From Cognatishimia activa (GTDB taxonomy: Bacteria; Pseudomonadota; Alphaproteobacteria; Rhodobacterales; Rhodobacteraceae): DNA of 64,000 nucleotides. Below, piece after piece: positions 1 to 8,168 of the stretch. The stretch's first letter is position 1, and each line of letters starts with the position of its first letter. Both the position numbers and the translations under genes were made by a program. The DNA lies in NCBI RefSeq assembly GCF_001458335.1, contig NZ_CYTO01000003.1, positions 1-64,000 on the forward strand. The letters are read 5' to 3'. The notes beneath the pieces are model-generated. The model was not told the origin of the DNA, made no database searches, and was given only the letters and a program-made list of their open reading frames with translations.

Positions 1-38
1 CCGTTGGTTCCGGTGTTGTGTCTAAAATCACTGAGTAA
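1..38 (+). CDS. tuf: Elongation factor Tu, 3' end (partial)
   Basis: The window opens inside a gene whose last codons read VGSGVVSKITE followed by TAA, which is the conserved C-terminus of EF-Tu, the GTPase that delivers aminoacyl-tRNA to the ribosome. Only the last 11 complete codons are present. EF-Tu normally closes the str operon (rpsL-rpsG-fusA-tuf) just upstream of the S10 operon, and rpsJ does follow here after about 4.9 kb of inserted genes. A second, decayed copy of the same gene end lies at 3688-3768. Confidence 0.88.
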   Translation, partial: VGSGVVSKITE

Positions 39-48
39 TCTGTGTTCG

Positions 49-72
49 GTGGGGTGAAACCCCACCCTACGC
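49..72. repeat. REP-like palindrome, copy 1
   Basis: An 8-bp arm GGTGGGGT, a GAA loop and the arm ACCCCACC, followed by CTACG. The same 24 bases recur exactly at 12944-12967, also directly behind a highly expressed translation gene. The arrangement of perfect arms around a GAA loop with a trailing CTACG is shared with the pair at 9431-9507. Confidence 0.75.
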
Positions 73-82
73 AAGACTTACG

Positions 83-113
83 AAAAGGCCGTCCCTAGGG
101 GCGGCCTTTTTCG
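83..113 (+). terminator. Intrinsic terminator of tuf
   Basis: Stem AAAAGGCCG/CGGCCTTTT with further inner pairing (CCCT/AGGG) and a run of five or more T. It lies 45 bases after the tuf stop codon. The terminator behind the tuf remnant at 3793-3820 has a very similar stem. Confidence 0.85.
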
Positions 114-174
114 TTGGTTCGTTTCCTTTGAAACATGTTATTGCTTAGGAAACTGAACTGCTCGGACCGAACCG

Positions 175-1485
175 ATGTTGCAACGAATTGTTTTTTTGAG
201 TGTGTTCGTTTTTGGAACACTGCCTGCATTATCAAAGCCTCTCATTACCGACTCTGAAAATACCTATATCTCCGCGTGTTTGGCCCAGAACGTGTCATGG
301 GAAAATCTCGAACAGATTTGTAAGAATGCTCTAGAAGATGGCAATCTTACCAGAGTTGAACGTCGCGAGCTGTTGAATATCCTTGGAGACACGCAAAGGT
401 TTCTGAACGATCACGTGAGCGCAGAAGCAACCTATCGCAGCATATTTGCACTTCAGGTTGGCGATGCTGGAGCCAACGAAGGGTTGGGATGGATCGCATT
501 TGACGAAAAGAATTTTCAACTGGCCGCAGAATTCTTTGAACGCGCGGTATCAGAAGCACCTTCCGCATTTAGGCTGGCCGGTTTGGCCGGGGCATTGTTT
601 CGGGCTGGCGAGATCGAAATATCAGCGGCCAATGAACTACACAATTCAGCGCTTTCGCTCGATCCTGAAAGCAGTTGGGTTCTTCGTGAAAAGGGTTGGA
701 ACAACTACGACGCCGGAAATTTCGCAACTGCGAAGAGCGTGTTTGAAGAAGCGCTTGAGCTATGGTCCGAAGACGAGAATGCCCATGCGGGACTCTCCTA
801 CAGTCTTTACAATATTGGGGATTATAGGCTTGCCGTTGATCATATCAGCAGGGCGATAGAACTGGCGTCAGAAGAAGAGCCCATTCTGCTTTCTTACAAA
901 GAACACAGGGCATTTGCGCTTTGGTCGCTCTCTCGTTTCCGGCAAGCAATAAAGGATGCAGAGTCTCTGATTGAGGATTTCCCTGACAACAGCGCTGGCT
1001 ATGTCCTTAAGGCGAGAATTTTACATGATATGGGGGCAACCAACGAAGCAATCGCGCTATTGACGGATCTCGCCCTTGATCCAGAGGGTCAGTATTTTGT
1101 TTATTATTGGTTGGCACAGATTCAGAAAACCGATTTGCGATTTGAAGCGGCGCTTTCGACAACAGAGAAGGCCAAACTTTTGCCATCTGCAGACGGCTAC
1201 ATGGATAACATGCGGGCCGAAATTGCGTTGGGTCTTAATGATACGGCGCTGGCACGCGAGATGATCCGACATGCTTTTGTTCCCGGGGAATGGACCATGT
1301 GGTCTTACCTTCTTGATGCGCGCATCATGGTAAGAGAAGGAAGGATGGAGGACGCCCAGAAGCGACTGGGCGAAGCCTTGGAGCTTGGTTTGACAGTGTC
1401 TGAGATATCAACACTGGCGCGAGAGATGATTAAACAAGGCGATTTCAAAGCCGCGATTGCGCTTTCGCGGGGATCTGAACGCTAA
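175..1485 (+). CDS. Secreted tetratricopeptide-repeat protein
   Basis: This 436-residue protein begins with a short hydrophobic signal-like segment (about residues 4-20, ending ALSKP), so it is probably exported to the periplasm. From about residue 70 to the end it is a succession of helix pairs with TPR spacing and signature residues (for example GLGWIAFDEKNFQLAAEFFERA and following repeats, AHAGLSYSLYNIGDYRLA). TPR arrays are protein-binding scaffolds; no catalytic domain is visible. It has lower GC than the ribosomal genes nearby and sits between two copies of the tuf 3' end together with the TadG-like gene, which suggests both arrived together. A partner role for the downstream vWA protein is inference only. 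Confidence 0.7.
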   Translation: MLQRIVFLSVFVFGTLPALSKPLITDSENTYISACLAQNVSWENLEQICKNALEDGNLTRVERRELLNILGDTQRFLNDHVSAEATYRSIFALQVGDAGANEGLGWIAFDEKNFQLAAEFFERAVSEAPSAFRLAGLAGALFRAGEIEISAANELHNSALSLDPESSWVLREKGWNNYDAGNFATAKSVFEEALELWSEDENAHAGLSYSLYNIGDYRLAVDHISRAIELASEEEPILLSYKEHRAFALWSLSRFRQAIKDAESLIEDFPDNSAGYVLKARILHDMGATNEAIALLTDLALDPEGQYFVYYWLAQIQKTDLRFEAALSTTEKAKLLPSADGYMDNMRAEIALGLNDTALAREMIRHAFVPGEWTMWSYLLDARIMVREGRMEDAQKRLGEALELGLTVSEISTLAREMIKQGDFKAAIALSRGSER

Positions 1486-1842
1486 AACGCGTTGTGGTCG
1501 CGATTTCAGCTTTTAAAGGGGTTGAACAAGTAGACATTTCTTGGCCGCTGGGTCGAAAGTCTAACGCGTTTATCACCAGATCACATTTACCATTCCTTAA
1601 CGTGGGCGGCTTACCATGAAATCAATGCGTTTTCGTGCAAGGCAGCCCACCATAGAGGCGGTCTTTTTTGTTTCAGCCGGTCAGCTATGCTTTGAGGCGA
1701 GTTTTTTCGAGCAGCATCGCTTCCGGTATAGTGTTGAGAAACAACAAAAATTAACATAAATTTATCTCTTGGTAAAAGCGCGGCGCAAAATTGCCCCAAT
1801 TTTCGCCCAATTCTACCCTAGTCCGGCAAGTATTCTGCAGAT
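1486..1842. other. Intergenic region before the TadG-like gene
   Basis: No convincing gene is seen in these 357 bases. A 48-codon frame opens at 1617 but has no good ribosome binding site and is AT-rich. The only regulatory signal noted is the weak promoter-like site at 1734-1762. Confidence 0.5.
1734..1762 (+). promoter_or_regulatory. Candidate sigma-70 promoter of the TadG-like gene
   Basis: TTGAGA, a 17-base spacer and TAAATT, in an AT-rich stretch about 80 bases upstream of the start at 1843. The -10 element is a poor match to TATAAT, so this is only a candidate. Confidence 0.3.
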
Positions 1843-3645
1843 ATGCTGCTAAATTTTCTAAATAAAGCCCAGTTTCAACCGAAGGCTCTATCCACTGCGC
1901 CTGATATCAGTAGGGCGTCCTGGGTTAAAAATACAAAGCGCCACTTTTGCGCGTTCAAGCGAAACGAAGATGGTGCGATGGCCTACATGAGCCTTACGAT
2001 TTTTATGATCGTGATGTTGGTCGGAGGGATCGGCATTGATGCCATGCGCTACGAGATGGAGCGCACCAAGGTTCAGGATGCGATGGACAATGCGGTTCTG
2101 GCCGCCGCGAGCCTCACCCAAGAAATGCCGGCAAAGCAGGTTCTTGACAGTTATCTGGGGGCCTCAGGTTTAGAAGAGTATATCTCTGCGACAGCTATCT
2201 ACGAAGATCCTTTCGAACGCTCGGTGTCTGCAAGCGTCTCTACCTATCAACCGACCCTGTTCATGAAAATGAGTGGTATCGAGCAGATGGCTTTGAATGT
2301 GACATCAGCGGCGCATGAACGCACACCGAGCACCGAAATTTCGGTTGTGCTGGATATCTCGGGCAGTATGGGCACCAATCAGCGCCTCGAACGGATGCAG
2401 GAGGCGGCGAAAAAGTTTGTCACCGCATCTCTTTCTAGAAACACCGATGAAACCGGCTCTCTCATTAACAGCCACCGGACGACGATCAACCTTGTGCCAT
2501 TCGCAGGGCAGGTGAACCCCGGTACCACCGCTTTTGACGAAATGGATGGTGAGCGTTTTGGCACCACCACCTCAGAGAACTATTTCCCTGAATGGGGACA
2601 GGACATTTCAAACATTGTGTTTTGGTTCGACACCACAGGTGACGGTGAAATCGATTACTCTATTAAGATCGAAGGCTACCCCGACAACGATGTGGAGCTG
2701 TTCAACAAGGACGATCTGGATACCTATTATCTCTATGTGTTGGACTACGTGGCCGAACAATTCCCCTTCTTGGATGGTAAGCTGAGTTTCCTTGGCGCAA
2801 CCATCAAAGGCGGTAAAGAGCCCACGTCATATTTCAGCGCGACGGGCGAAGATGTTGATGGCCCAACCAAATTCAACCAGACGGACCAGACGTTGTATTT
2901 TAACGACTTCTACCAGCAGGTTGTGCCCAACAATGAATCTTCCTGCATCGAACTGACCTATGACGACTTCCTGACCACCGCCTGGCCGGAAGGGACGACA
3001 GAGCAGACCCCTCACTTTGTGCATTGGGATTTTGACGAGGTCACGCAAAACTGGGGCTGGTGCCCTGAGGATGACATGGCGATCCAATATGCTCAGGATG
3101 ATGAAACGACACTGCACGATTTCATTGACCGCATTCGCCTGTTTGATGGCACTGGCACAAACTACGGAATGAAGTATGGCCTTGCGATGCTTGATCCGAA
3201 CAGCCAACCTTTGTTTTCCGACCTGAGCCTGTCGGGGGACGTTCCGGCTGATTACGCGAACCGTCCTCTGCAATGGGTGACAGAAAACAACAGCAAGTTC
3301 ATTGTTTTGCTGACCGATGGCCGCACCGGGTCCCAAGTTCGTCCTGCCGATGAATTGGAAACTGAGAACAAGGATACTGAGCTGAACTCTCGTCCAGCGG
3401 ATGACAGCACGGTGCAATCTTCGCAGTCTGAAAATATCGAACTCTTTCTGAAGCAATGTGACCTTGCTAAAGCCAAGGGCGTCGTTGTGTTCACGGTTGC
3501 GTTGGAAACATCAGACGTGGCCGCAGAAGAAATCAAAACCTGTGCGTCTTCGGTTTCACATTTCTTTGAAGTCTCTGGCACCGAAGTGATTGATGCGTTT
3601 GTTTCCATTGCGTCGTCGATCCAGATGCTGCGTTTGGTACACTAA
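1843..3645 (+). CDS. TadG-like protein with von Willebrand factor A domain
   Basis: The 600-residue product has the architecture of TadG-type pilus-associated proteins. A basic N-terminal segment with the hallmark EDGAMAYMSL is followed by one membrane helix (about residues 50-70), then RYEMERTKVQDAMDNAVLAAAS. The vWA domain has an intact MIDAS start, DISGSMG, with D171, S173 and S175, and a later TDGR segment. Such proteins are anchored in the inner membrane with the vWA domain outside and bind metal and protein ligands. No other tad/flp pilus genes are nearby, so this is an orphan. No clear Shine-Dalgarno precedes 1843; an internal Met at 1978 is possible but would lose part of the N-terminal motif. 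Confidence 0.8.
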   Translation: MLLNFLNKAQFQPKALSTAPDISRASWVKNTKRHFCAFKRNEDGAMAYMSLTIFMIVMLVGGIGIDAMRYEMERTKVQDAMDNAVLAAASLTQEMPAKQVLDSYLGASGLEEYISATAIYEDPFERSVSASVSTYQPTLFMKMSGIEQMALNVTSAAHERTPSTEISVVLDISGSMGTNQRLERMQEAAKKFVTASLSRNTDETGSLINSHRTTINLVPFAGQVNPGTTAFDEMDGERFGTTTSENYFPEWGQDISNIVFWFDTTGDGEIDYSIKIEGYPDNDVELFNKDDLDTYYLYVLDYVAEQFPFLDGKLSFLGATIKGGKEPTSYFSATGEDVDGPTKFNQTDQTLYFNDFYQQVVPNNESSCIELTYDDFLTTAWPEGTTEQTPHFVHWDFDEVTQNWGWCPEDDMAIQYAQDDETTLHDFIDRIRLFDGTGTNYGMKYGLAMLDPNSQPLFSDLSLSGDVPADYANRPLQWVTENNSKFIVLLTDGRTGSQVRPADELETENKDTELNSRPADDSTVQSSQSENIELFLKQCDLAKAKGVVVFTVALETSDVAAEEIKTCASSVSHFFEVSGTEVIDAFVSIASSIQMLRLVH

Positions 3646-3687
3646 GGGTCCCGTCCTTTGATGCCGCGCAGATCGTGCCAAATCGTG

Positions 3688-3768
3688 GTGGAAGCCGGTC
3701 TGCGCCTCGCGATCCGCGAAGTTGGCCGCACCGTTGGTTCTGGTGTTGTTTCTAAGATGACTGAGTAA
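3688..3768 (+). pseudogene. tuf: Remnant of a second tuf 3' end
   Basis: In the correct frame this reads VEAGLRLAIREVGRTVGSGV followed by VSKMTE and TAA, the EF-Tu C-terminus. Its last 38 bases match the gene end at 1-38 with four differences. Nothing upstream in the same frame continues as EF-Tu, because the TadG-like gene stops at 3645. It is followed, as in the intact copy, by a GGCCG/CGGCC terminator. It marks either the scar of an insertion at the tuf 3' end or a decayed duplicate. Confidence 0.82.
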
Positions 3769-3792
3769 TTTTAGTCGTGAATGTGAATTGCG

Positions 3793-3820
3793 AAGGCCGC
3801 CCCTTGGGCGGCCTTTTTTT
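3793..3820 (+). terminator. Terminator behind the tuf remnant
   Basis: Perfect 10-bp stem AAGGCCGCCC / GGGCGGCCTT with a CTT loop and a T7 tract. It resembles the terminator at 83-113 and probably now also ends the TadG-like transcript. Confidence 0.88.
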
Positions 3821-3903
3821 GTTCGGCTGTTTTGCGGACGAAGCTGCCGTTGAATTTTGCGCCACGTCGTGGGATTTCTTAGTGATTTGAGGGTACTAAT
3901 TTC

Positions 3904-4515
3904 ATGACCGAACAAAAGGGTTTCGACGCTTCAACTCTGGCATACTATGCCGATGTGGCTCCAACGTATAAAGCTTCTGGAGAAGGCGGATTAAACAGAT
4001 TTTTACCAAAATTTATGCGGCTACTGCCGACCGGCGCTGCTGTCCTTGATCTCGGTTGTGGTGGAGGTAGGGATAGCGAGGCGCTGCTTGCCAATGGATA
4101 TGAGGTAACCTCTTGGGATGCATGCGAGCGAATTGCGCTTGAGGCACAGAAACGACTAGGGCGCGCTGTATTTGTGAAACGATTTGATGAACTTGAAGTC
4201 GAGCGAGAATTTGATGCAGTTTGGGCAAGTGCGAGTCTTTTGCATGTTCCCCTAACAGACCTGCCCAACGTATTGGAGCGTGTTCACACCGCGCTTAGGC
4301 CTAGAGGTTTGCATTTTGCGAGTTACAAATCTGGCGGTATCGAAGGTCGCGACGCTGTAGGTAGATACTTCAATTTCATTTCCCGGAAACAGCTAGAGCA
4401 GGCCTATTCGCAATCGGTAAACTGGCAAATTCACGAGATACACGAGTATGTCGGAGGGGGTTACGATCACGGCCAAAGCGGACCTTGGATCGCTGTCATT
4501 GCATCCAAGCTCTAG
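3904..4515 (+). CDS. Class I SAM-dependent methyltransferase
   Basis: A 203-residue single-domain protein with the Rossmann-like methyltransferase fold. Motif I VLDLGCGGGRDSEAL (about residues 48-62) binds S-adenosylmethionine, EVTSWDAC follows as the second strand with an acidic residue, and VWASASLLHVP is the motif IV region. This pattern matches the Methyltransf_11/25 group; the substrate cannot be told. It is an isolated gene between the tuf remnant and the rpsJ promoter, with GAGGG at a usable distance from the ATG. Base composition is lower in GC than in rpsJ onward. Confidence 0.78.
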   Translation: MTEQKGFDASTLAYYADVAPTYKASGEGGLNRFLPKFMRLLPTGAAVLDLGCGGGRDSEALLANGYEVTSWDACERIALEAQKRLGRAVFVKRFDELEVEREFDAVWASASLLHVPLTDLPNVLERVHTALRPRGLHFASYKSGGIEGRDAVGRYFNFISRKQLEQAYSQSVNWQIHEIHEYVGGGYDHGQSGPWIAVIASKL

Positions 4516-4584
4516 CGGTGCGCAACAGCAATAGTGGGCTCAAACCTGCCATTTACTCAGCCCGGAACAAGGCGCGTAGCGCCG

Positions 4585-4719
4585 CCGGGCAGCGCCCGAC
4601 TTCCCGCCGGGAGGGCGCTTTCTCAACCTCTCGCCATACGCTTCGTCCGATCAAAAGCGGATAGATAAACTGCCCCGCGAGGGCAGCTCGATGCCCACTC
4701 GAGGTCGGGCGCTGCCCGG
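4585..4719. repeat. Intergenic element bounded by 16-bp inverted repeat
   Basis: CCGGGCAGCGCCCGAC at 4585-4600 is the exact reverse complement of 4704-4719. The ends are 103 bases apart and enclose further short GC-rich hairpins. A related string (GGGCGCTGCC) occurs near 13073. It looks like a short non-coding repeat of the type scattered through roseobacter genomes; its extent is inferred. Confidence 0.55.
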
Positions 4720-4778
4720 CTTAACAAACTCTGACGCTAAAGTTCCCTGCCGAAGCAACCGTTTCGCGACAAAACCCC

Positions 4779-4807
4779 TTGCCAGCAAGGCAATTGGGCC
4801 GTATATC
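4779..4807 (+). promoter_or_regulatory. Candidate promoter of the rpsJ block
   Basis: TTGCCA, an exact 17-base spacer and TATATC, with a predicted start near 4814. This leaves a leader of about 110 nucleotides before rpsJ. Confidence 0.6.
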
Positions 4808-4832
4808 GCGCGAGTTCTCTTTAAGAACATTG

Positions 4833-4855
4833 AGGCGGGGTGATTCCCGCCTTTT
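4833..4855 (+). promoter_or_regulatory. Terminator-like hairpin in the rpsJ leader
   Basis: AGGCGGG / CCCGCCT with a six-base loop, directly followed by TTT. It lies between the predicted promoter and rpsJ, where a transcription attenuator would sit. A second small hairpin (GTTCT/AGAAC) precedes it. Confidence 0.45.
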
Positions 4856-4924
4856 GGGTTCGAAGAGGGTTTGCGGTGGTCGCAGGTCCTCCTCTCAACT
4901 CAGACGCCAATAAAGGCTGACGAA

Positions 4925-5233
4925 ATGCAAAGTCAAAACATTCGCATTCGGCTGAAGGCATTCGATTACCGCGTGCTGGATGCAAGCACTCAGGAAATCG
5001 TAAACACGGCTAAGCGCACCGGCGCTGATGTACGTGGCCCGATCCCACTGCCAAACAAAATCGAGAAGTTCACCGTTCTGCGTGGTCCACACGTTGACAA
5101 GAAATCTCGTGACCAGTTCGAAATTCGTACGCACAAGCGTATGCTGGACATCGTTAACCCAACCCCACAAACCGTGGACGCGCTGATGAAGCTCGACCTG
5201 GCGGCTGGCGTTGACGTTCAGATTTCTGTTTAA
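4925..5233 (+). CDS. rpsJ: 30S ribosomal protein S10
   Basis: A 102-residue protein of the small subunit head, also known as the antitermination factor NusE. The sequence [20 protein letters not shown] and the later [20 protein letters not shown] are diagnostic. An upstream in-frame start at 4871 would add 18 residues; the ATG at 4925 gives the family length and has an AAAGG upstream, so it was chosen. First gene of the S10 block and followed 11 bases later by rplC. Confidence 0.97.
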   Translation: MQSQNIRIRLKAFDYRVLDASTQEIVNTAKRTGADVRGPIPLPNKIEKFTVLRGPHVDKKSRDQFEIRTHKRMLDIVNPTPQTVDALMKLDLAAGVDVQISV

Positions 5234-5244
5234 GGGGATCTGAT

Positions 5245-5970
5245 ATGCGTTCCGGTATTATCGCCAAAAAAGTGGGCATGACCCGCTTGTTCATGGAAGA
5301 CGGTAAGCAGATCCCTGTGACTGTTCTTTCCCTTGACGGTCTGCAAGTTGTTGACCAGCGCACCAACGATCGTGACGGCTACACAGCTGTTCAGTTGGGT
5401 GCAGGTTCTGCAAAAGCAAAGCGTACATCCAAAGCCATGCGTGGTCACTTCGCGAAAGCGAAGGTTGAACCTAAGCGCAAGGTTGCAGAATTCCGTGTTG
5501 ACGAAGCCAACCTGATTGAAGTGGGTGCAGAGATTTCTGCAGAGCACTTTGTTGAAGGTCAGAAAGTTGACGTTGCGGGCACATCTATCGGTAAAGGTTT
5601 TGCCGGTGCGATGAAACGCCACAACTTCGGCGGTCTGCGTGCGACACACGGTGTTTCCATCTCTCACCGTTCTCACGGTTCCACAGGTCAGTGTCAAAAC
5701 CCTGGTCGCGTTTTCAAAGGTAAGAAAATGGCGGGTCACATGGGTGCGGTACGCGTGACCACACAAAACCTGGAAGTCGTCAAAACTGACGCGGACCGCG
5801 GTCTTGTGTTCATCAAAGGTGCTGTACCTGGCTCCAAAGGTGGCTGGGTCACAGTGAAAGACGCTGTGAAAAAGAAACTGCCTGAGAACGTTCCGTTCCC
5901 AGCAGCTCTGAAATCTGCTGCAACTGAAGCACCTGCTGAAGAAGCACCTGCGGAAGGTGGTGAAGCATGA
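5245..5970 (+). CDS. rplC: 50S ribosomal protein L3
   Basis: A 241-residue early-assembly protein of the large subunit. The N-terminus [15 protein letters not shown] and the internal [21 protein letters not shown] are hallmarks. The C-terminus has an extra acidic, alanine-rich tail ([15 protein letters not shown]) beyond the usual end, as in many alphaproteobacteria. Its TGA overlaps the ATG of rplD by four bases, so the two are translationally coupled. Confidence 0.97.
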   Translation: MRSGIIAKKVGMTRLFMEDGKQIPVTVLSLDGLQVVDQRTNDRDGYTAVQLGAGSAKAKRTSKAMRGHFAKAKVEPKRKVAEFRVDEANLIEVGAEISAEHFVEGQKVDVAGTSIGKGFAGAMKRHNFGGLRATHGVSISHRSHGSTGQCQNPGRVFKGKKMAGHMGAVRVTTQNLEVVKTDADRGLVFIKGAVPGSKGGWVTVKDAVKKKLPENVPFPAALKSAATEAPAEEAPAEGGEA

Positions 5971-6584
5971 AACTAGACGTCATCAAACTGGACGGCGGCA
6001 AAGCGGGTTCCGTTGAGCTGTCAGAAGACCTGTTCGGCCTGGAGCCACGTGCAGACATCCTGCACCGTGTGGTTCGCTGGCAGCGTAACAACGCGCAAGC
6101 GGGTACTCACAAAGTTAAGACTCGGTCCGAGACTTCTTACTCCACCAAAAAGATCTATCGCCAAAAAGGCACCGGCGGCGCACGCCACGGTGACCGTAAC
6201 GCGCCGATCTTCCGCGGTGGTGGTATCTACAAAGGCCCGGTTGTCCGTTCCCACGGTCACGACCTGCCTAAGAAGTTCCGCAAGCTTGGTCTGAAGCACG
6301 CTCTGTCCGCGAAAGCGAAAGCAGGCGAGCTGGTTGTGATCGAAGACGCATCCGCAGAAGGCAAAACCGCTGCTCTGGCTAAACAGGTTGCAAACCTGGG
6401 CTGGAAGCGCGCGTTGGTCATCGACGGTGCAGAAGCGAACGCAGAGTTCAAGAAAGCAGCTGCAAACATTGAAGGTCTGGATATCCTGCCAACAATGGGC
6501 GCAAACGTTTATGATATCCTGAAGCGTGACACTCTGGTGATCACCAAAGCGGGTATCGAAGCACTGGAGGCTCGACTGAAATGA
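5967..6584 (+). CDS. rplD: 50S ribosomal protein L4
   Basis: A 205-residue protein with the extended loop that lines the exit tunnel ([25 protein letters not shown] region, about residues 45-75). In enterobacteria L4 represses its own S10 operon through the leader; whether that occurs here is unknown. It overlaps rplC by four bases at its start and rplW by four bases at its end. Confidence 0.97.
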   Translation: MKLDVIKLDGGKAGSVELSEDLFGLEPRADILHRVVRWQRNNAQAGTHKVKTRSETSYSTKKIYRQKGTGGARHGDRNAPIFRGGGIYKGPVVRSHGHDLPKKFRKLGLKHALSAKAKAGELVVIEDASAEGKTAALAKQVANLGWKRALVIDGAEANAEFKKAAANIEGLDILPTMGANVYDILKRDTLVITKAGIEALEARLK

Positions 6585-6877
6585 GCGCGAAGGCAGAACA
6601 CTACGACGTGATCCGCAAGCCGGTCATCACCGAGAAAGCAACTATGGCGTCTGAAGCCAATGCGGTTGTTTTTGAAGTGGCGATCGACAGCAACAAACCT
6701 CAGATCAAAGAAGCTGTTGAAGCTCTGTTTGGTGTGAAGGTCAAAGCGGTCAACACAACCATCACCAAGGGTAAAACCAAGCGTTTCCGTGGCACCATGG
6801 GTAAACGCAAAGACGTTAAGAAAGCTTACGTCACCTTGGAAGAAGGCAACACAATCGACGTTTCCACTGGTCTCTGA
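6581..6877 (+). CDS. rplW: 50S ribosomal protein L23
   Basis: A 98-residue protein at the tunnel exit that docks trigger factor and the signal recognition particle. The sequence [17 protein letters not shown] at the N-terminus and [20 protein letters not shown] are typical. It is the last gene of the first ribosomal block; a strong terminator follows instead of rplB. Confidence 0.97.
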   Translation: MSAKAEHYDVIRKPVITEKATMASEANAVVFEVAIDSNKPQIKEAVEALFGVKVKAVNTTITKGKTKRFRGTMGKRKDVKKAYVTLEEGNTIDVSTGL

Positions 6878-6904
6878 TCTGTGAGTCGGTAACGAAATGT
6901 GATG

Positions 6905-6937
6905 AAAGCCCCTGCGAAAGCAGGGGCTTTTGTTTTT
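6905..6937 (+). terminator. Terminator after rplW, splitting the S10 operon
   Basis: Perfect 11-bp stem AAAGCCCCTGC / GCAGGGGCTTT with a GAAA tetraloop and a T-rich tail. In most bacteria rplW and rplB are adjacent and cotranscribed, so a terminator here is notable. Confidence 0.92.
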
Positions 6938-7088
6938 CCAACCTCCAGCAACCGAAGCTTCGCTGAGAGTTACGAATAATGTTCGGCAATTCCCGGCGAT
7001 CAATTGGGTTTTGGTTCAGTTGGCCGCAGACCTACAGATACTGCGCAAAGGCCGCGTCGCTGAATGTTACAATAAGAAATGCGAGCAC

Positions 7089-8126
7089 ATGTTTGATCTA
7101 ACCTCAAAAACATCTTCTGAAGCCGGGCCAAAACCTGCGCGAGAGTGGGTCAAAGTGCTGGCTCAATACCGCAAACCAAATATTTCACGCAGTGTGTTTG
7201 AATTGTTGGCGACTCTTGTGCCCTTCTTCGCAATCTGGGCCTTGGCTTGGTGGTCGATGTCGATCAGCTATTGGCTGACAGTTGCAATTGCATTGCTGAA
7301 TGGCCCCTTTCTTGTGCGGTTATTTGCGATTCAGCATGACTGTGGTCACCGGTCTTTCGTGGAAAACCGTGTGCTGGGTGATTGGATTGGTCGCTGTCTC
7401 GGCGTGCTGACTGTGACACCCTATGAGATGTGGCGTTATGCGCATTCGGTGCATCATAATGCTTCGGGCAATTTGGATCGGCGTGGATTGGGCGATATCC
7501 ACACGATGACGGTGCGCGAATATAACGAAGCAGGTTGGATTGCGCGGCTCTATTACCGTGTCTACCGCAACCCATTTGTGACGTTCCTAATTGCACCGGG
7601 GATCTTATTCCTTGTTGTGAATCGATTGCCCTTTGGATTCATGAACCAGCGCAAGTTCTGGATCAGTGCGATGGGCAACAACCTTGGTATTCTGGCTCTG
7701 CTCGGTCCAATTTATGTCCTCGGGGGTTGGGCACCGATCCTATTGATCTTCCTGCCATCCACCATTCTGGCGTCTTCCATCGGAGTCTGGTTGTTTTACG
7801 TCCAACATCAGTTTGAGCACACCCATTGGGAAGAGGACGCTGACTGGGATCTGCATGAGGCGGCACTCCATGGCAGTTCGCATTATGTGCTGCCTCCACT
7901 GTTGCAATGGCTCAGCGCCAATATCGGCATCCACCATGTGCACCACCTCAATAGCCGCATCCCGTTTTATCGGCTGCCAGAGGTTCTTCGTGACCATGAG
8001 GATCTGGCCGTGGGTGCCCAATTGACGATCCGCGAAAGCCTGCAAACGGCAAAGCTGCATTTGTGGGATGAGGACGGAAAACGCCTCTTGTCTTACAAAG
8101 ACGCGCGGGCTTTGGTGCTTGAATAA
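7089..8126 (+). CDS. Membrane fatty acid desaturase
   Basis: This 345-residue membrane protein carries the three histidine boxes that bind the di-iron centre of membrane desaturases: HDCGH at residue 83, HSVHH at residue 119 and HHVHH at residue 282. Long hydrophobic segments lie between them. It introduces a double bond into an acyl chain; the arrangement resembles bacterial omega-6/delta-12-type enzymes, but regiospecificity cannot be read. The frame extends upstream to a TTG at 6930, which would lie inside the rplW terminator, so the ATG at 7089 is preferred although its ribosome binding site is weak. It sits alone in the gap between rplW and rplB. Confidence 0.85.
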   Translation: MFDLTSKTSSEAGPKPAREWVKVLAQYRKPNISRSVFELLATLVPFFAIWALAWWSMSISYWLTVAIALLNGPFLVRLFAIQHDCGHRSFVENRVLGDWIGRCLGVLTVTPYEMWRYAHSVHHNASGNLDRRGLGDIHTMTVREYNEAGWIARLYYRVYRNPFVTFLIAPGILFLVVNRLPFGFMNQRKFWISAMGNNLGILALLGPIYVLGGWAPILLIFLPSTILASSIGVWLFYVQHQFEHTHWEEDADWDLHEAALHGSSHYVLPPLLQWLSANIGIHHVHHLNSRIPFYRLPEVLRDHEDLAVGAQLTIRESLQTAKLHLWDEDGKRLLSYKDARALVLE

Positions 8127-8168
8127 GCGCAACACAGTAGAAACGATCGCAGTTCTTACGGTAATCCT

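Larger units (their letters stand above)
4516..4924. other. Intergenic region upstream of the S10 block
   Basis: The 409 bases hold no gene. They contain a GC-rich repeat-like segment bounded by a perfect inverted repeat (4585-4719), a promoter-like site (4779-4807) and a terminator-like leader hairpin (4833-4855) in front of rpsJ. Confidence 0.7.

Noticed and set aside
1617-1763. 48-codon frame before the TadG-like gene
   Set aside because: No Shine-Dalgarno sequence and no recognisable features.
6930-7088. N-terminal extension of the desaturase from a TTG
   Set aside because: It would begin inside the rplW terminator and adds a sequence unlike a desaturase.
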